Assembly (NCBI GenBank): GCA_002506015.1
Contig: DAWR01000064.1
Coordinates: 1-14,621, forward strand
Length of the DNA stretch: 14,621 nt
From: Candidatus Methanogasteraceae archaeon UBA261
GTDB lineage: Archaea; Halobacteriota; Methanosarcinia; Methanosarcinales; Methanogasteraceae
Direction: 5' to 3'
Below, piece by piece: positions 1 through 6,863 of the stretch. A model generated the notes under the pieces. The model was not told the origin of the DNA, did no database searches, and saw only the letters and a list, made by a program, of their open reading frames with translations. The position numbers and the translations under genes are program-made. Numbering within the stretch: the first letter of the stretch is position 1; each line of letters starts with the position of its first letter.

Positions 1-1809
1 CTGCTTGCCATGCCGTGCGCAGGGGATTCCAACGAAACCATGGACAACGTGGTTGTGGATGCGGCAGATTCTGAGCGTATACTTCTCGATTACTCGATTG
101 GTACCATCGATGTGGTATCGATGGGCGCGGAAAATTATTATGTTGTCGGATATAAAAATGTCGTCTGCGGAAGGGGCATCGTAGTCTTCACAGACGATGG
201 CACGGTGGTTCAGAACGAATCAACCGTCGATAGTGTCTTTGAAGCGGTTGCGTGGAGGAAGGTTGTAAGTCAGATGACGCTTGAGAATATCAGCACCATC
301 AAAACCCTTGTGGGGGCGCCACAGGCAATCGAGACGGATCGCGTCGACATGCTCGCATCATGCGACTCGCTGGCTGTTTTGAGCAGCAATATTGGTGGAT
401 CGAATGACACGAATTACGAGGTGCTTGCTGCTTTCAGCAGGCAGGTTTTGGATGTTGATGGGAAGATTGCAGAGATATCCAACGGGACAACGTTTTTCTT
501 GACCGGGCTCTCAGAACATGAGACAAAGGTCTCAAACATCGTAGATGATGCGAACAGCACCATAAAATCGCTGCATAGCGACTGGAAGGGGCGGCACAAT
601 GCTCAAAACTGGGTTTTCGGAGCGCTCGTTTTGATTGTGATTCTATTGATTGTTGCAACCGCGCTGGTGTACGTGCGATCAAAGAAGGGCGGTATACCCA
701 CCGTATCTCTCAGTAAACCTGATTTCAAACTGATCGGCGGGAAAAAGACGAATATTATCGACCAGTTGCACAGCCCGGACGCCGATCTGCGCGCCAGGTC
801 CGCACTGATGGCTGGAGCGTCAGCGGAGATTAACGAATCCACAATTCCACATCTGATCGTGCTTCTTGATGACGTTGATGATCGCGTCCGCGCCAATGCC
901 GCGCAGTCAATAAGGCGCATCGGGCAGAAGAACAGTTCCCTCGTGCAATTTGCGAAAGATCCGCTCACGCGGCATCTCAATGATCCGAGCGAGAAGGTCA
1001 GGGACGCCGTCAATGAAGCGTATCAGGCGATCGGGGGCGGTGCTATGGTTGGGGCAGAAGGCGCAGCTGAAGCAGTGGCTGTGGGCACGGGGGAGACAGA
1101 AGGGGCGTCCGGAGATGCGACCGAAGAGGTGGCGGAAGTAGTCGAAGAGGCGGTTGGACTGAAGGCTGAATCCAAAGCCGCAGAAACCACTGGAGCAGGT
1201 GCAAAATCGCAATTGACCGATGCACAGCAGCACCGTCTCCGCGAACTGCAGCAGTCGGTGGACCGATCGATGAACGACCTTCCTGCAGGCTGCGATCTCT
1301 GCATGCCATATTATCTCACAGGCATCTGCACTACAATCGCTCACGCAATCGAGCACGCACACGGTGCCGAGAGCGAAGGGATCGATGAGATGATCGATGC
1401 AGCCGGGACTGCATGCAACTATATTGTAAATTTAATTGAAAATGAAAGATTCATTGATGTCTGCATCTCAAATAACATAGGCGCGTTCGATGATACCGGT
1501 TTCGTATGTGAAATCGAGGAGTATTCGGATAAACTGGACGCATTGATCCGCGATCCGACAGGTTTTGCTGATTCATCGCTGGTGGAGCCGGAACTATGGG
1601 AGCTTGACAGCGAGATCACGAGAAAGATGGGCGAATTTATGATTATCCCCGTGTCGGGGCTGTGGAAAGTCTCGAAGAGCGTCTTTGATGATGCATCAGA
1701 TGAATCAGGGATCAAACGTGCGTTCATGATCCTGATATCGTGGATCGTTCTGGGGCGGGCACGCGAGATGCTGAGGAATCCGGAGATCGTTCGCAGGTTG
1801 AGGCTCTGA
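1..1809 (+). CDS. Membrane-anchored HEAT-repeat protein of unknown function (5' end outside window)
   Basis: The reading frame is already open at base 1. The residues before the first ATG (position 10) read LLA, followed by MPCAGDS, which looks like the end of a signal peptide, so the true start is probably upstream. Residue numbers below count from that ATG. Residues 1-198 have the character of an ectodomain, with six N-X-S/T sequons (for example N8, N69, N93, N132). Residues 201-222 form one strongly hydrophobic membrane helix followed by RSKK, which predicts the C-terminal part in the cytoplasm. Residues about 248-341 contain two to three HEAT-like helical repeats (helices around SPDADLRARSALMAGA, DDVDDRVRANAAQSIRRI and NDPSEKVRDAVNEAYQAI). 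A Gly/Ala/Glu linker covers about 343-400. The last 195 residues, with the cysteine cluster CDLCMPYYLTGIC, match no family I recognise. HEAT repeats usually bind proteins, so an envelope-linked scaffold or sensor is possible, but that is inference. Confidence 0.75.
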   Translation: MLAMPCAGDSNETMDNVVVDAADSERILLDYSIGTIDVVSMGAENYYVVGYKNVVCGRGIVVFTDDGTVVQNESTVDSVFEAVAWRKVVSQMTLENISTIKTLVGAPQAIETDRVDMLASCDSLAVLSSNIGGSNDTNYEVLAAFSRQVLDVDGKIAEISNGTTFFLTGLSEHETKVSNIVDDANSTIKSLHSDWKGRHNAQNWVFGALVLIVILLIVATALVYVRSKKGGIPTVSLSKPDFKLIGGKKTNIIDQLHSPDADLRARSALMAGASAEINESTIPHLIVLLDDVDDRVRANAAQSIRRIGQKNSSLVQFAKDPLTRHLNDPSEKVRDAVNEAYQAIGGGAMVGAEGAAEAVAVGTGETEGASGDATEEVAEVVEEAVGLKAESKAAETTGAGAKSQLTDAQQHRLRELQQSVDRSMNDLPAGCDLCMPYYLTGICTTIAHAIEHAHGAESEGIDEMIDAAGTACNYIVNLIENERFIDVCISNNIGAFDDTGFVCEIEEYSDKLDALIRDPTGFADSSLVEPELWELDSEITRKMGEFMIIPVSGLWKVSKSVFDDASDESGIKRAFMILISWIVLGRAREMLRNPEIVRRLRL

Positions 1810-1847
1810 GTTGGTATTGGAAAGAGAATCCGAAAAACGTTCTGAGC

Positions 1848-1860
1848 TTGTTTATTTTTT
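1848..1860 (+). terminator. T-rich probable archaeal terminator
   Basis: The stretch TTGTTTATTTTTT begins 39 bases after the stop codon of the HEAT-repeat protein gene. Archaeal RNA polymerase commonly ends transcription at oligo-T tracts without a hairpin. The next gene has its own TATA-like element just downstream, so a transcription boundary here is plausible. Confidence 0.45.
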
Positions 1861-1900
1861 GGCAGATACCACGCAGAGTGACAAACCCTATCGCCAGAAC

Positions 1901-1942
1901 AGATAAATACCTTACACCCAATAATAACCCAGATCTCGGGAG
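1901..1942 (+). promoter_or_regulatory. Probable purT promoter and ribosome binding site
   Basis: AGATAAATAC at 1901-1910 resembles an archaeal TATA box. A start about 25 bases downstream would fall near 1932, giving a short leader of about 20 bases. GGGAG at 1938-1942 lies 9 bases before the ATG at 1952 and can serve as the Shine-Dalgarno sequence. Weak points are the non-canonical TATA and the lack of an obvious BRE. Confidence 0.4.
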
Positions 1943-1951
1943 CCGGATATT

Positions 1952-3337
1952 ATGAAAAAACTCGACGTTATCGCAGCCCCGCTCGAAAAGAACTCGCTTA
2001 AACTGCTCTTATTCGGCGCGGGAGAACTTGGTAAGGAGATTGTAATCGAAGCGCAACGTCTCGGCATGGAGACGATCGCTGTGGACCGGTACGAGCGTGC
2101 ACCCGCGCAGCAGGTTGCACACAGAGCGTACACGGTCAACATGATGGATGCGAATGCGATGCGCTCGATTGTTGATCGGGAGCGCCCCGATATCATTATA
2201 CCGGAGATTGAGGCGATCGATCTCGATATCCTATTTGAGTTCGAGGAGGACGGGTATCTGGTAACGCCAAATGCACGCGCAACGCATGCGGCGATGAACA
2301 GGGAGCGCATCAGGGAAGCGATCGTGAAATCGGGTGTTAAGACGGGCGCATACGCATACACGCGCACAGACGACCTGTCCGAGTTTACAGACGCAGTTGA
2401 GAAGATCGGCTATCCCTGCTTTTCCAAGGCGATCATGTCAAGCAGCGGCAAGGGCTCGTATCTAATAAAGACACGAGAAGACATCGAGAAAGCGATTTCT
2501 GCCGCCAGATACGAGACCCGCGGGTCAGGAGAGATGGCGATAATTGAGGAGTATGTGCCGTTCGAGACCGAGGTGACCGAGCTTGCGGTCAGGCATCTGG
2601 ACGAGGACGGAGAGCGGATTGTGACCACGTTTCCGAAGCCGATTGGGCATTACCAGATCGATGGCGATTACCATTCATCGTGGCAGAGCCCGAATGTCGA
2701 GGAGTATCTGCCATACAACGTGGATGCGATCGGAAAGTCCGTTGAGAGCGACCCCGAGCTTGCAAAAGAGGCGGAGAAGAAGATCTACGATGCGGCAAAG
2801 AGAATCACCGACGAGCTGGGCGGGGTCGGTGTCTTCGGATGCGAACTCTTCGTCAGGGTTACGGACGGCAGAGTCGATGTATATGCCAACGAGTGCGCCC
2901 CACGCCCCCACGACACCGGAATGACAACATACATCTCGCACCCGCAAGGCTTCAATGAAGGCGGCTTGCATGTGCGTGCGGCAGCAGGGCTCCCTATTCC
3001 CGCACGAATCGAGGATGGCTACCGGCTATTCGATCCGATCGCGCCTGCAGCATCTCATGTGATAATCTCGCCTGCGCAGGGTTTTGATCCCGAGTACAGG
3101 GGTCTCTTCGATGCGATGACTGTTACCGGTACCAACATCTATCTCTTCGGAAAACCGCTCGCATACCATGCCGGGTGGATCGTTGAGGAGCGGATGGGAA
3201 TCGCGCTCGCAATGGGCACCGATGCGTTCGATGCGAAGAGGAAGGCTGAGATTGCTGCGCACAAGATCATGATCAGGACTGCGACTGATACGGAGTGGAA
3301 GGGGCAAACAGAGCGGCGGATGCATGTGGTTCAGTGA
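1952..3337 (+). CDS. purT: Formate-dependent phosphoribosylglycinamide formyltransferase (PurT)
   Basis: PurT makes formyl-GAR from GAR, formate and ATP, the third step of de novo purine synthesis, without formyl-tetrahydrofolate. It is a cytoplasmic ATP-grasp enzyme. Visible signatures are the N-terminal nucleotide-binding motif FGAGELGKE (residues 21-29), the glycine-rich ATP-grasp loop MSSSGKGSY (162-170), the acidic EEYVPFE segment (199-205) and the C-terminal NECAPRPHDTG (313-323), which corresponds to SEVSPRPHDTG of the bacterial enzyme. At 461 residues it is longer than the roughly 390 of E. coli PurT. Most of the extra length lies around residues 247-275, where a segment beginning PNVEEYLP separates the GDYHSSWQ motif from the next helix, and in extra sequence near 350-365. 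The start at 1952 has GGGAG 9 bases upstream. It is followed after 42 bases by the metallopeptidase gene and may be co-transcribed with it. Formate dependence fits an anaerobic archaeon. Confidence 0.95.
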   Translation: MKKLDVIAAPLEKNSLKLLLFGAGELGKEIVIEAQRLGMETIAVDRYERAPAQQVAHRAYTVNMMDANAMRSIVDRERPDIIIPEIEAIDLDILFEFEEDGYLVTPNARATHAAMNRERIREAIVKSGVKTGAYAYTRTDDLSEFTDAVEKIGYPCFSKAIMSSSGKGSYLIKTREDIEKAISAARYETRGSGEMAIIEEYVPFETEVTELAVRHLDEDGERIVTTFPKPIGHYQIDGDYHSSWQSPNVEEYLPYNVDAIGKSVESDPELAKEAEKKIYDAAKRITDELGGVGVFGCELFVRVTDGRVDVYANECAPRPHDTGMTTYISHPQGFNEGGLHVRAAAGLPIPARIEDGYRLFDPIAPAASHVIISPAQGFDPEYRGLFDAMTVTGTNIYLFGKPLAYHAGWIVEERMGIALAMGTDAFDAKRKAEIAAHKIMIRTATDTEWKGQTERRMHVVQ

Positions 3338-3379
3338 TTGCGGGATTAAGCGATTGGGCGACCACCGCCGATTGATAGA

Positions 3380-4123
3380 ATGAAGAGAAATCTAACCAAT
3401 CTGAAATATACGTCCAGGCAGATTAAGAAGAAGCGGCGAAAGATATACCGCACAATCCTTGCGGAATCCAAAAACATTAATCAGGGAAACTTCAACGCAA
3501 TAGGACCGGACGACCTTGCACGTCTCTTTGATCTGTGCGACACCCATTTCTTCGACGGATTTTTCAACAAGAATTACAGAGGCAAGATCTTTTTTCGCCT
3601 ATCTGATCGAATGACCCGGGCAGGCGGAAAGATCGAACACCGGGACGCAATCGGCACGCATACGATCGTGTTATCAACAACGCTCATCTTCCAGACGTTC
3701 AATGATGTCACGCGGCAGGTGACTGTGAACGGTGTTGTCTGCCGTGACCGGCTCGAAGCTACCATGCGAATCCTTGAGCACGAGATCATCCATCTTCTGG
3801 AGCAGGTGCACTTTGGTTCCACGAGCTGTTCCAGCCCTCGTTTCAAGCGTCTGAGTAGAGACATCTTCGGACACACCGATGTCACCCACCAGCTGGTGAC
3901 ACAGACAGAGCGCGCCCATGCGAAGTACGATCTGCGAGTGGGCTCCAATGTCTCGTTTGAATACGGCGGAGTGACACACCATGGAGTCATAACCCGAATA
4001 ACTGTGCGTGCCACGGTCATGGTCAAAGATCCGGACGGAGACTACAGGGACCTTTCAGGAGCTATGTACAGTAAGTACTATATACCCCTCGAACATCTGA
4101 GGCAGTCAGACAACGAGAGGTGA
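3380..4123 (+). CDS. SprT-like zinc metallopeptidase with C-terminal KOW-like barrel
   Basis: No signal peptide is present and the N-terminus is very basic (KKKRRK near residues 17-21), so the protein is probably cytoplasmic. Residues about 45-175 look like a SprT-type domain: an LFDLCDTHFFDGFF helix, then the zinc-binding helix ILEHEIIHLLEQ with HEIIH at 134-138. SprT and Spartan proteases cut DNA-bound or crosslinked proteins, so DNA-protein repair is the family expectation but is not proven here. The usual third zinc ligand, a His before a PEF-like segment, is not at the expected place (SSPRFKRL, 151-158). H144, C150 or the GHT at 164-166 could replace it. Residues about 186-218 (VGSNVSFEYGGVTHHGVITR onward) form a KOW-like small barrel as in other SprT-like proteins. 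The stop codon overlaps the start of the dockerin gene. No good ribosome binding site precedes 3380, which suggests read-through from purT. Confidence 0.8.
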   Translation: MKRNLTNLKYTSRQIKKKRRKIYRTILAESKNINQGNFNAIGPDDLARLFDLCDTHFFDGFFNKNYRGKIFFRLSDRMTRAGGKIEHRDAIGTHTIVLSTTLIFQTFNDVTRQVTVNGVVCRDRLEATMRILEHEIIHLLEQVHFGSTSCSSPRFKRLSRDIFGHTDVTHQLVTQTERAHAKYDLRVGSNVSFEYGGVTHHGVITRITVRATVMVKDPDGDYRDLSGAMYSKYYIPLEHLRQSDNER

Positions 4124-5919
4124 TACATACGCAAAAAAGAATTGCAATCCGTACTATACTAGTTCTAGCTCTACTGGCATCCGCGGCATGTACTGCGGAT
4201 GGAAGCGAGATCGCAGCACCGGTTCTCAAGTGGCAGCAATGCGGCTGCTACAGTTCGTGGTGCGAGACCGGCTGGTACTCTTCGCCAGCGGTGGCTGATC
4301 TGGATTCTGACGGCGATATGGAGATTGTTGCTTCGGCTTACTCACTCGTTGCGCTCAACGGCACGACAGGCGACCTTTTGTGGCGCGCGAAGTCCGGGCA
4401 CGATCGGAGCGAAGATCCGGACAGCGTTGACAATGTCGGGCGGACATGGCCCGGAATCGTAATTGCTGACGTGGACAATGACGGCGCAATTGAGATTGTG
4501 ACCGCACACAGTGGCGGCTACGTCTCAGTCTACAACAATGAAGGCTACTTCGAGCAGGGATGGCCCCAGCACCCGGTCGCAAACGAGTTCCGCTCGCTTG
4601 CCGTATCTGATCTTGACGGTGACGGCGATATGGAGATCGCTTGCGGGCTTGCGAAGCTAACCAAAGAGAACGTCTGGGTCTTTGAGCACGACGGAAGCAT
4701 ACGATCCGGGTGGCCACAGTTAATCGGTGAAGAGGGCTCAGCAGCGGGTCTCTACAACGATAACATCGGCGCAGGTGACATCGACGGTGATGGGCTGCCC
4801 GAACTGATCGTTCCATCCGATACGATCACAATCTGCGCTTATGAGGCAGACGGAACCCACATCGGAACCAATGAGATATATCATGACCAGTCGGGTCATG
4901 ACATGGATCACTGGGGCGAGGTTCCCGCATACATCGATCTCGAATACGAGACCCGCGGGTGGGGTCCGTGCTACACAGAGTTTACCGCAAGAGCGAACTT
5001 CGCAAACGGACCCGCAAATGTGGTTGATGTCAACGGAGACGGCGTAAACGAGATCGTTGTAACCGGAGACGTCCACAACTGCCATACCAGCCCATACACT
5101 GACCTCTACAACACGCCCTACATCCTCAATTCGGATCGCAGCCGCTTCAACGCAGACGGATTCGACTGGACCACGCCCCCGATTGAGACGGGCGCGCCAA
5201 TCATCCAAAATTATGGCGTAATTGAGAACGCGCAGCCAAATCCTGTGACCGTTGATCTCAACGGCGATGGCAGAATCGAGATCCTTTACCCCTCATACGA
5301 TGGGCGGATGCATGCATTCTGGCTGGACAAAACCGAGCACGGCAACTGGCCATATTCGGTCTATTGCGCATCAGAGGGCTTTTATCGCTTCGCAACAGAG
5401 CCGGTTGTGGCTGACCTTGACAACGACGGGAATGCAGAGGTAATCTTTGGCTCATGGGTTCAGAAAGGAACCGAACGCACAGGCAAGCTTCATATTCTCG
5501 ATTACATGGGAAATGTGATCCACGAGATAGATGTGCCCCCTGCAAAGTCAGGCGACTGGAACGGTGTGCTCGCTGCCCCCACGCTTGCGGATATCGACGG
5601 CGATTCCGACCTCGAACTGGTCTTGAATACAGCCCATTCCGGTGTTGTGGCTTACGATCTTCCGGGAACCGCCGGTGCGCGGGTTCTCTGGGGCACCGGA
5701 CGTGGAAGTTATTATCGAAACGGACAGTCCCTGATCAATTCCGCTGTTTCGCAGAAGGGCGATCTCGATCGTGACGGCAGTGTTACGTCGGCAGATGTGT
5801 TAATCGCGCTCAAGATCACAGTATCCGGTGGGTACAACAACGCGGCTGACATGGATGAGGACGGATGCGTGAATGTGCTCGACGCACGCATGATCCTGCA
5901 ACTTGCAGTGGAAGGATAG
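4120..5919 (+). CDS. Secreted FG-GAP/VCBS beta-propeller protein with C-terminal type I dockerin
   Basis: The GTG start overlaps the preceding stop (GTGA), which implies translational coupling. The N-terminus MIHTQKRIAIRTILVLALLA and following residues form a secretion signal, probably cut near residue 25-30. At least eight calcium-binding FG-GAP/VCBS-type repeats with the core D-x-D-x-DG-x-x-E follow at about residues 58-70, 117-126, 164-173, 220-230, 303-313, 379-389, 431-442 and 490-500, which suggests a seven- or eight-bladed propeller as in integrin alpha chains. Residues 547-597 are a dockerin: two F-hand loops, DLDRDGSVTSADVLIAL (548-564) and DMDEDGCVNVLDARMILQL (577-595). Dockerins bind cohesin domains. 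No cohesin is encoded in this window, so the partner must lie elsewhere. Such proteins are expected outside the cell, possibly attached to the envelope for adhesion or complex assembly. The domain calls are secure; the biological role is inference. Confidence 0.92.
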   Translation: MIHTQKRIAIRTILVLALLASAACTADGSEIAAPVLKWQQCGCYSSWCETGWYSSPAVADLDSDGDMEIVASAYSLVALNGTTGDLLWRAKSGHDRSEDPDSVDNVGRTWPGIVIADVDNDGAIEIVTAHSGGYVSVYNNEGYFEQGWPQHPVANEFRSLAVSDLDGDGDMEIACGLAKLTKENVWVFEHDGSIRSGWPQLIGEEGSAAGLYNDNIGAGDIDGDGLPELIVPSDTITICAYEADGTHIGTNEIYHDQSGHDMDHWGEVPAYIDLEYETRGWGPCYTEFTARANFANGPANVVDVNGDGVNEIVVTGDVHNCHTSPYTDLYNTPYILNSDRSRFNADGFDWTTPPIETGAPIIQNYGVIENAQPNPVTVDLNGDGRIEILYPSYDGRMHAFWLDKTEHGNWPYSVYCASEGFYRFATEPVVADLDNDGNAEVIFGSWVQKGTERTGKLHILDYMGNVIHEIDVPPAKSGDWNGVLAAPTLADIDGDSDLELVLNTAHSGVVAYDLPGTAGARVLWGTGRGSYYRNGQSLINSAVSQKGDLDRDGSVTSADVLIALKITVSGGYNNAADMDEDGCVNVLDARMILQLAVEG

Positions 5920-5990
5920 GCGAGCAGGGTCTGGCACGGGTTATTCCGGAATTGATCTCCACGCACAGGGTGAGAGACCCAGGACATATT

Positions 5991-6006
5991 CGCACAATAT
6001 TGTGCG
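5991..6006. repeat. Perfect 16-bp palindrome
   Basis: CGCACAATATTGTGCG reads identically on both strands. It begins 71 bases after the dockerin gene. It could be a dimeric regulator site or a hairpin in the 3' untranslated region. No T-run follows, so a classic terminator is unlikely. Confidence 0.75.
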
Positions 6007-6021
6007 GGTATCCACATATAA

Positions 6022-6073
6022 AACCACGAGATTAACACAGAAATCTTGTGTAAATCTGTGTAATCTCGTGGTT
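6022..6073. repeat. 52-bp imperfect inverted repeat (CCACGAGATT type)
   Basis: The left arm begins AACCACGAGATTAACACAGA and the right arm is its complement ending TAATCTCGTGGTT, with a single extra A in the left arm. The short loop repeats the TTGTGTAAATCTGTGTAAT theme. The arms of about 20 bp would fold into a long hairpin. Sequences of this style (CACAGATT / AATCTGTG words) are widespread multicopy extragenic elements in prokaryotic genomes, so this is probably one copy of a dispersed family. Copy number cannot be judged from one window. Confidence 0.8.
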
Positions 6074-6120
6074 CCTACCGGCACTGTCGATCTTTCCAGT
6101 GAGATCTGCTTAGATTATAC

Positions 6121-6199
6121 CTCAAAGTGTGCAGAGGAACGCAGAGGGTTGAAAATGGTCTCAAAACTCTGTGTCCTCCGTGGTGACAAATCACTTGAG
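6121..6199. repeat. 79-bp imperfect inverted repeat (GCAGAGGAACGCAGAG type)
   Basis: The outer ends CTCAAAGTG (6121-6129) and CACTTGAG (6192-6199) are complementary apart from one extra A. Inside, GCAGAGGAACGCAGAG (6131-6146) is partly complementary to CTCTGTGTCCTCCGTGG (6168-6184). The words resemble the common CTCTGTG / CCTCTGTGG extragenic elements seen in many genomes. It looks like a non-autonomous, MITE-like or REP-like repeat of a family different from the neighbouring one. Confidence 0.65.
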
Positions 6200-6259
6200 T
6201 ATCAGATAGTGCCGTTTCTACCGTATAGTATTGAGCATGTTCCCGCAACTCAGACAACC

Positions 6260-6269
6260 TTTAATAATC
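6260..6269 (+). promoter_or_regulatory. TATA box of tRNA-Arg / rps8e unit
   Basis: TTTAATAATC is centred about 28 bases before the tRNA-Arg 5' end at 6293, the normal spacing for an archaeal TATA box. The tRNA and rps8e are only 29 bases apart, so one transcript may cover both. Confidence 0.6.
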
Positions 6270-6292
6270 TGCAGGCACAATGGTTGATCCGA

Positions 6293-6364
6293 GTCCCGAT
6301 GTGGTAGCGGATATCCTTAGGGCTTGCGGAGCCTTAGACCCGGGTTCGATTCCCGGTCGGGACG
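6293..6364 (+). tRNA. tRNA-Arg (anticodon GCG)
   Basis: The acceptor arms GTCCCGA (6293-6299) and TCGGGAC (6357-6363) pair perfectly, with discriminator G6364. The T arm is CCGGG-TTCGATT-CCCGG (6340-6356). The anticodon arm is AGGGC-TTGCGGA-GCCTT (6319-6335) with one G-U pair, and the anticodon GCG (6326-6328) reads CGC/CGU arginine codons. CCA is not encoded. No intron is seen. The D arm is weak: only two G-C pairs (G6303-C6316 and G6304-C6315) flanked by T-T oppositions, while the AGCGGATA loop has the expected GG. Confidence 0.9.
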
Positions 6365-6393
6365 CTTGTTAGCGTAATAAAGGAGAACAAAAC

Positions 6394-6768
6394 ATGTTAT
6401 GGCAAGGAGATTCAAGGCGCAAGCCAAGCGGTGGAAGGCTCGTACGATCACGTGGAAAACGGAAGTTTGAGATGGGGCGCGAAGCCACTGACACACATCT
6501 TGCACCGATGCGCAGCAAGAAGATGCGCACCTTTGGTGGTAATCAGAAGATGCGCCTCTTTAGATGCGATGTTGCGAACGTGACCAATCCCACGGATGGT
6601 ACAACTCAGAAATGCGCGATCGAGACTGTTGAGGGAAATCCTGCAAATCAATATTATACCCGGCGAAACATCATCACAAGAGGGGCGATCATCAAGACAA
6701 GTCAGGGGTCGGCACGTGTGACCAACCGACCAGGACAGGAAGGGTTCGTCAACGCGGTGTTGATATAG
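6394..6768 (+). CDS. rps8e: 30S ribosomal protein S8e
   Basis: S8e is a small-subunit ribosomal protein found in archaea and eukaryotes and absent from bacteria. The 124-residue product has the full family pattern: MLWQGDSRRKPSGGRL at the start, KRKFEMGRE at about 23-31, the VANVTNP segment near 60-66, ENPANQYYTRRNIITRGAII (EGNPANQYYTRRNIITRG in this copy) at about 80-97, and SARVTNRPGQEGFVNAVLI at the C-terminus. The length is normal for archaeal S8e (about 120-130). AGGAG at 6381-6385 sits 8 bases before the ATG, a clear ribosome binding site. It lies 29 bases downstream of tRNA-Arg and 95 bases upstream of tRNA-Lys, in a small translation-related cluster. Confidence 0.97.
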   Translation: MLWQGDSRRKPSGGRLVRSRGKRKFEMGREATDTHLAPMRSKKMRTFGGNQKMRLFRCDVANVTNPTDGTTQKCAIETVEGNPANQYYTRRNIITRGAIIKTSQGSARVTNRPGQEGFVNAVLI

Positions 6769-6777
6769 TAAGAAAAT

Positions 6778-6787
6778 CTTAATATGC
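6778..6787 (+). promoter_or_regulatory. Candidate TATA box for tRNA-Lys / RNA polymerase genes
   Basis: CTTAATATGC lies 9 bases after rps8e. Initiation about 25 bases downstream would give a leader of about 50 bases before tRNA-Lys at 6864. It is the best TATA-like match in the spacer. The long leader makes the assignment uncertain. Confidence 0.35.
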
Positions 6788-6863
6788 ATGGATGCAATTG
6801 GGTTGTTAGTGAACAATATCGCAGTTTTCTGGATTTTTGTCCTGGTTAGATACTTAGGGGTAT

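Larger units (their letters stand above)
5920..6259. other. Gene-free spacer carrying palindromic repeats
   Basis: No convincing coding sequence lies between the dockerin gene and the tRNA-Arg promoter. An open frame of 134 codons crosses it but runs through the inverted repeats and into the tRNA. The spacer holds a perfect 16-bp palindrome and two separate inverted-repeat elements, each described in its own entry. Confidence 0.8.

Noticed and set aside
907..1362. 151-codon antisense frame inside the HEAT-repeat protein gene
   Set aside because: It is an antisense shadow of a well-supported gene, low in complexity and without homology signals.
1912..2367. 151-codon antisense frame over the purT start
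   Set aside because: It covers the purT promoter and conserved PurT codons in reverse; no family pattern seen.
5991..6199. CRISPR array
   Set aside because: The repeats are palindromic units of different sequence, not regularly spaced identical repeats with unique spacers.
5903..6307. 134-codon open frame after the dockerin gene
   Set aside because: It runs through the palindromic repeats and into tRNA-Arg, has no family resemblance and no ribosome binding site.
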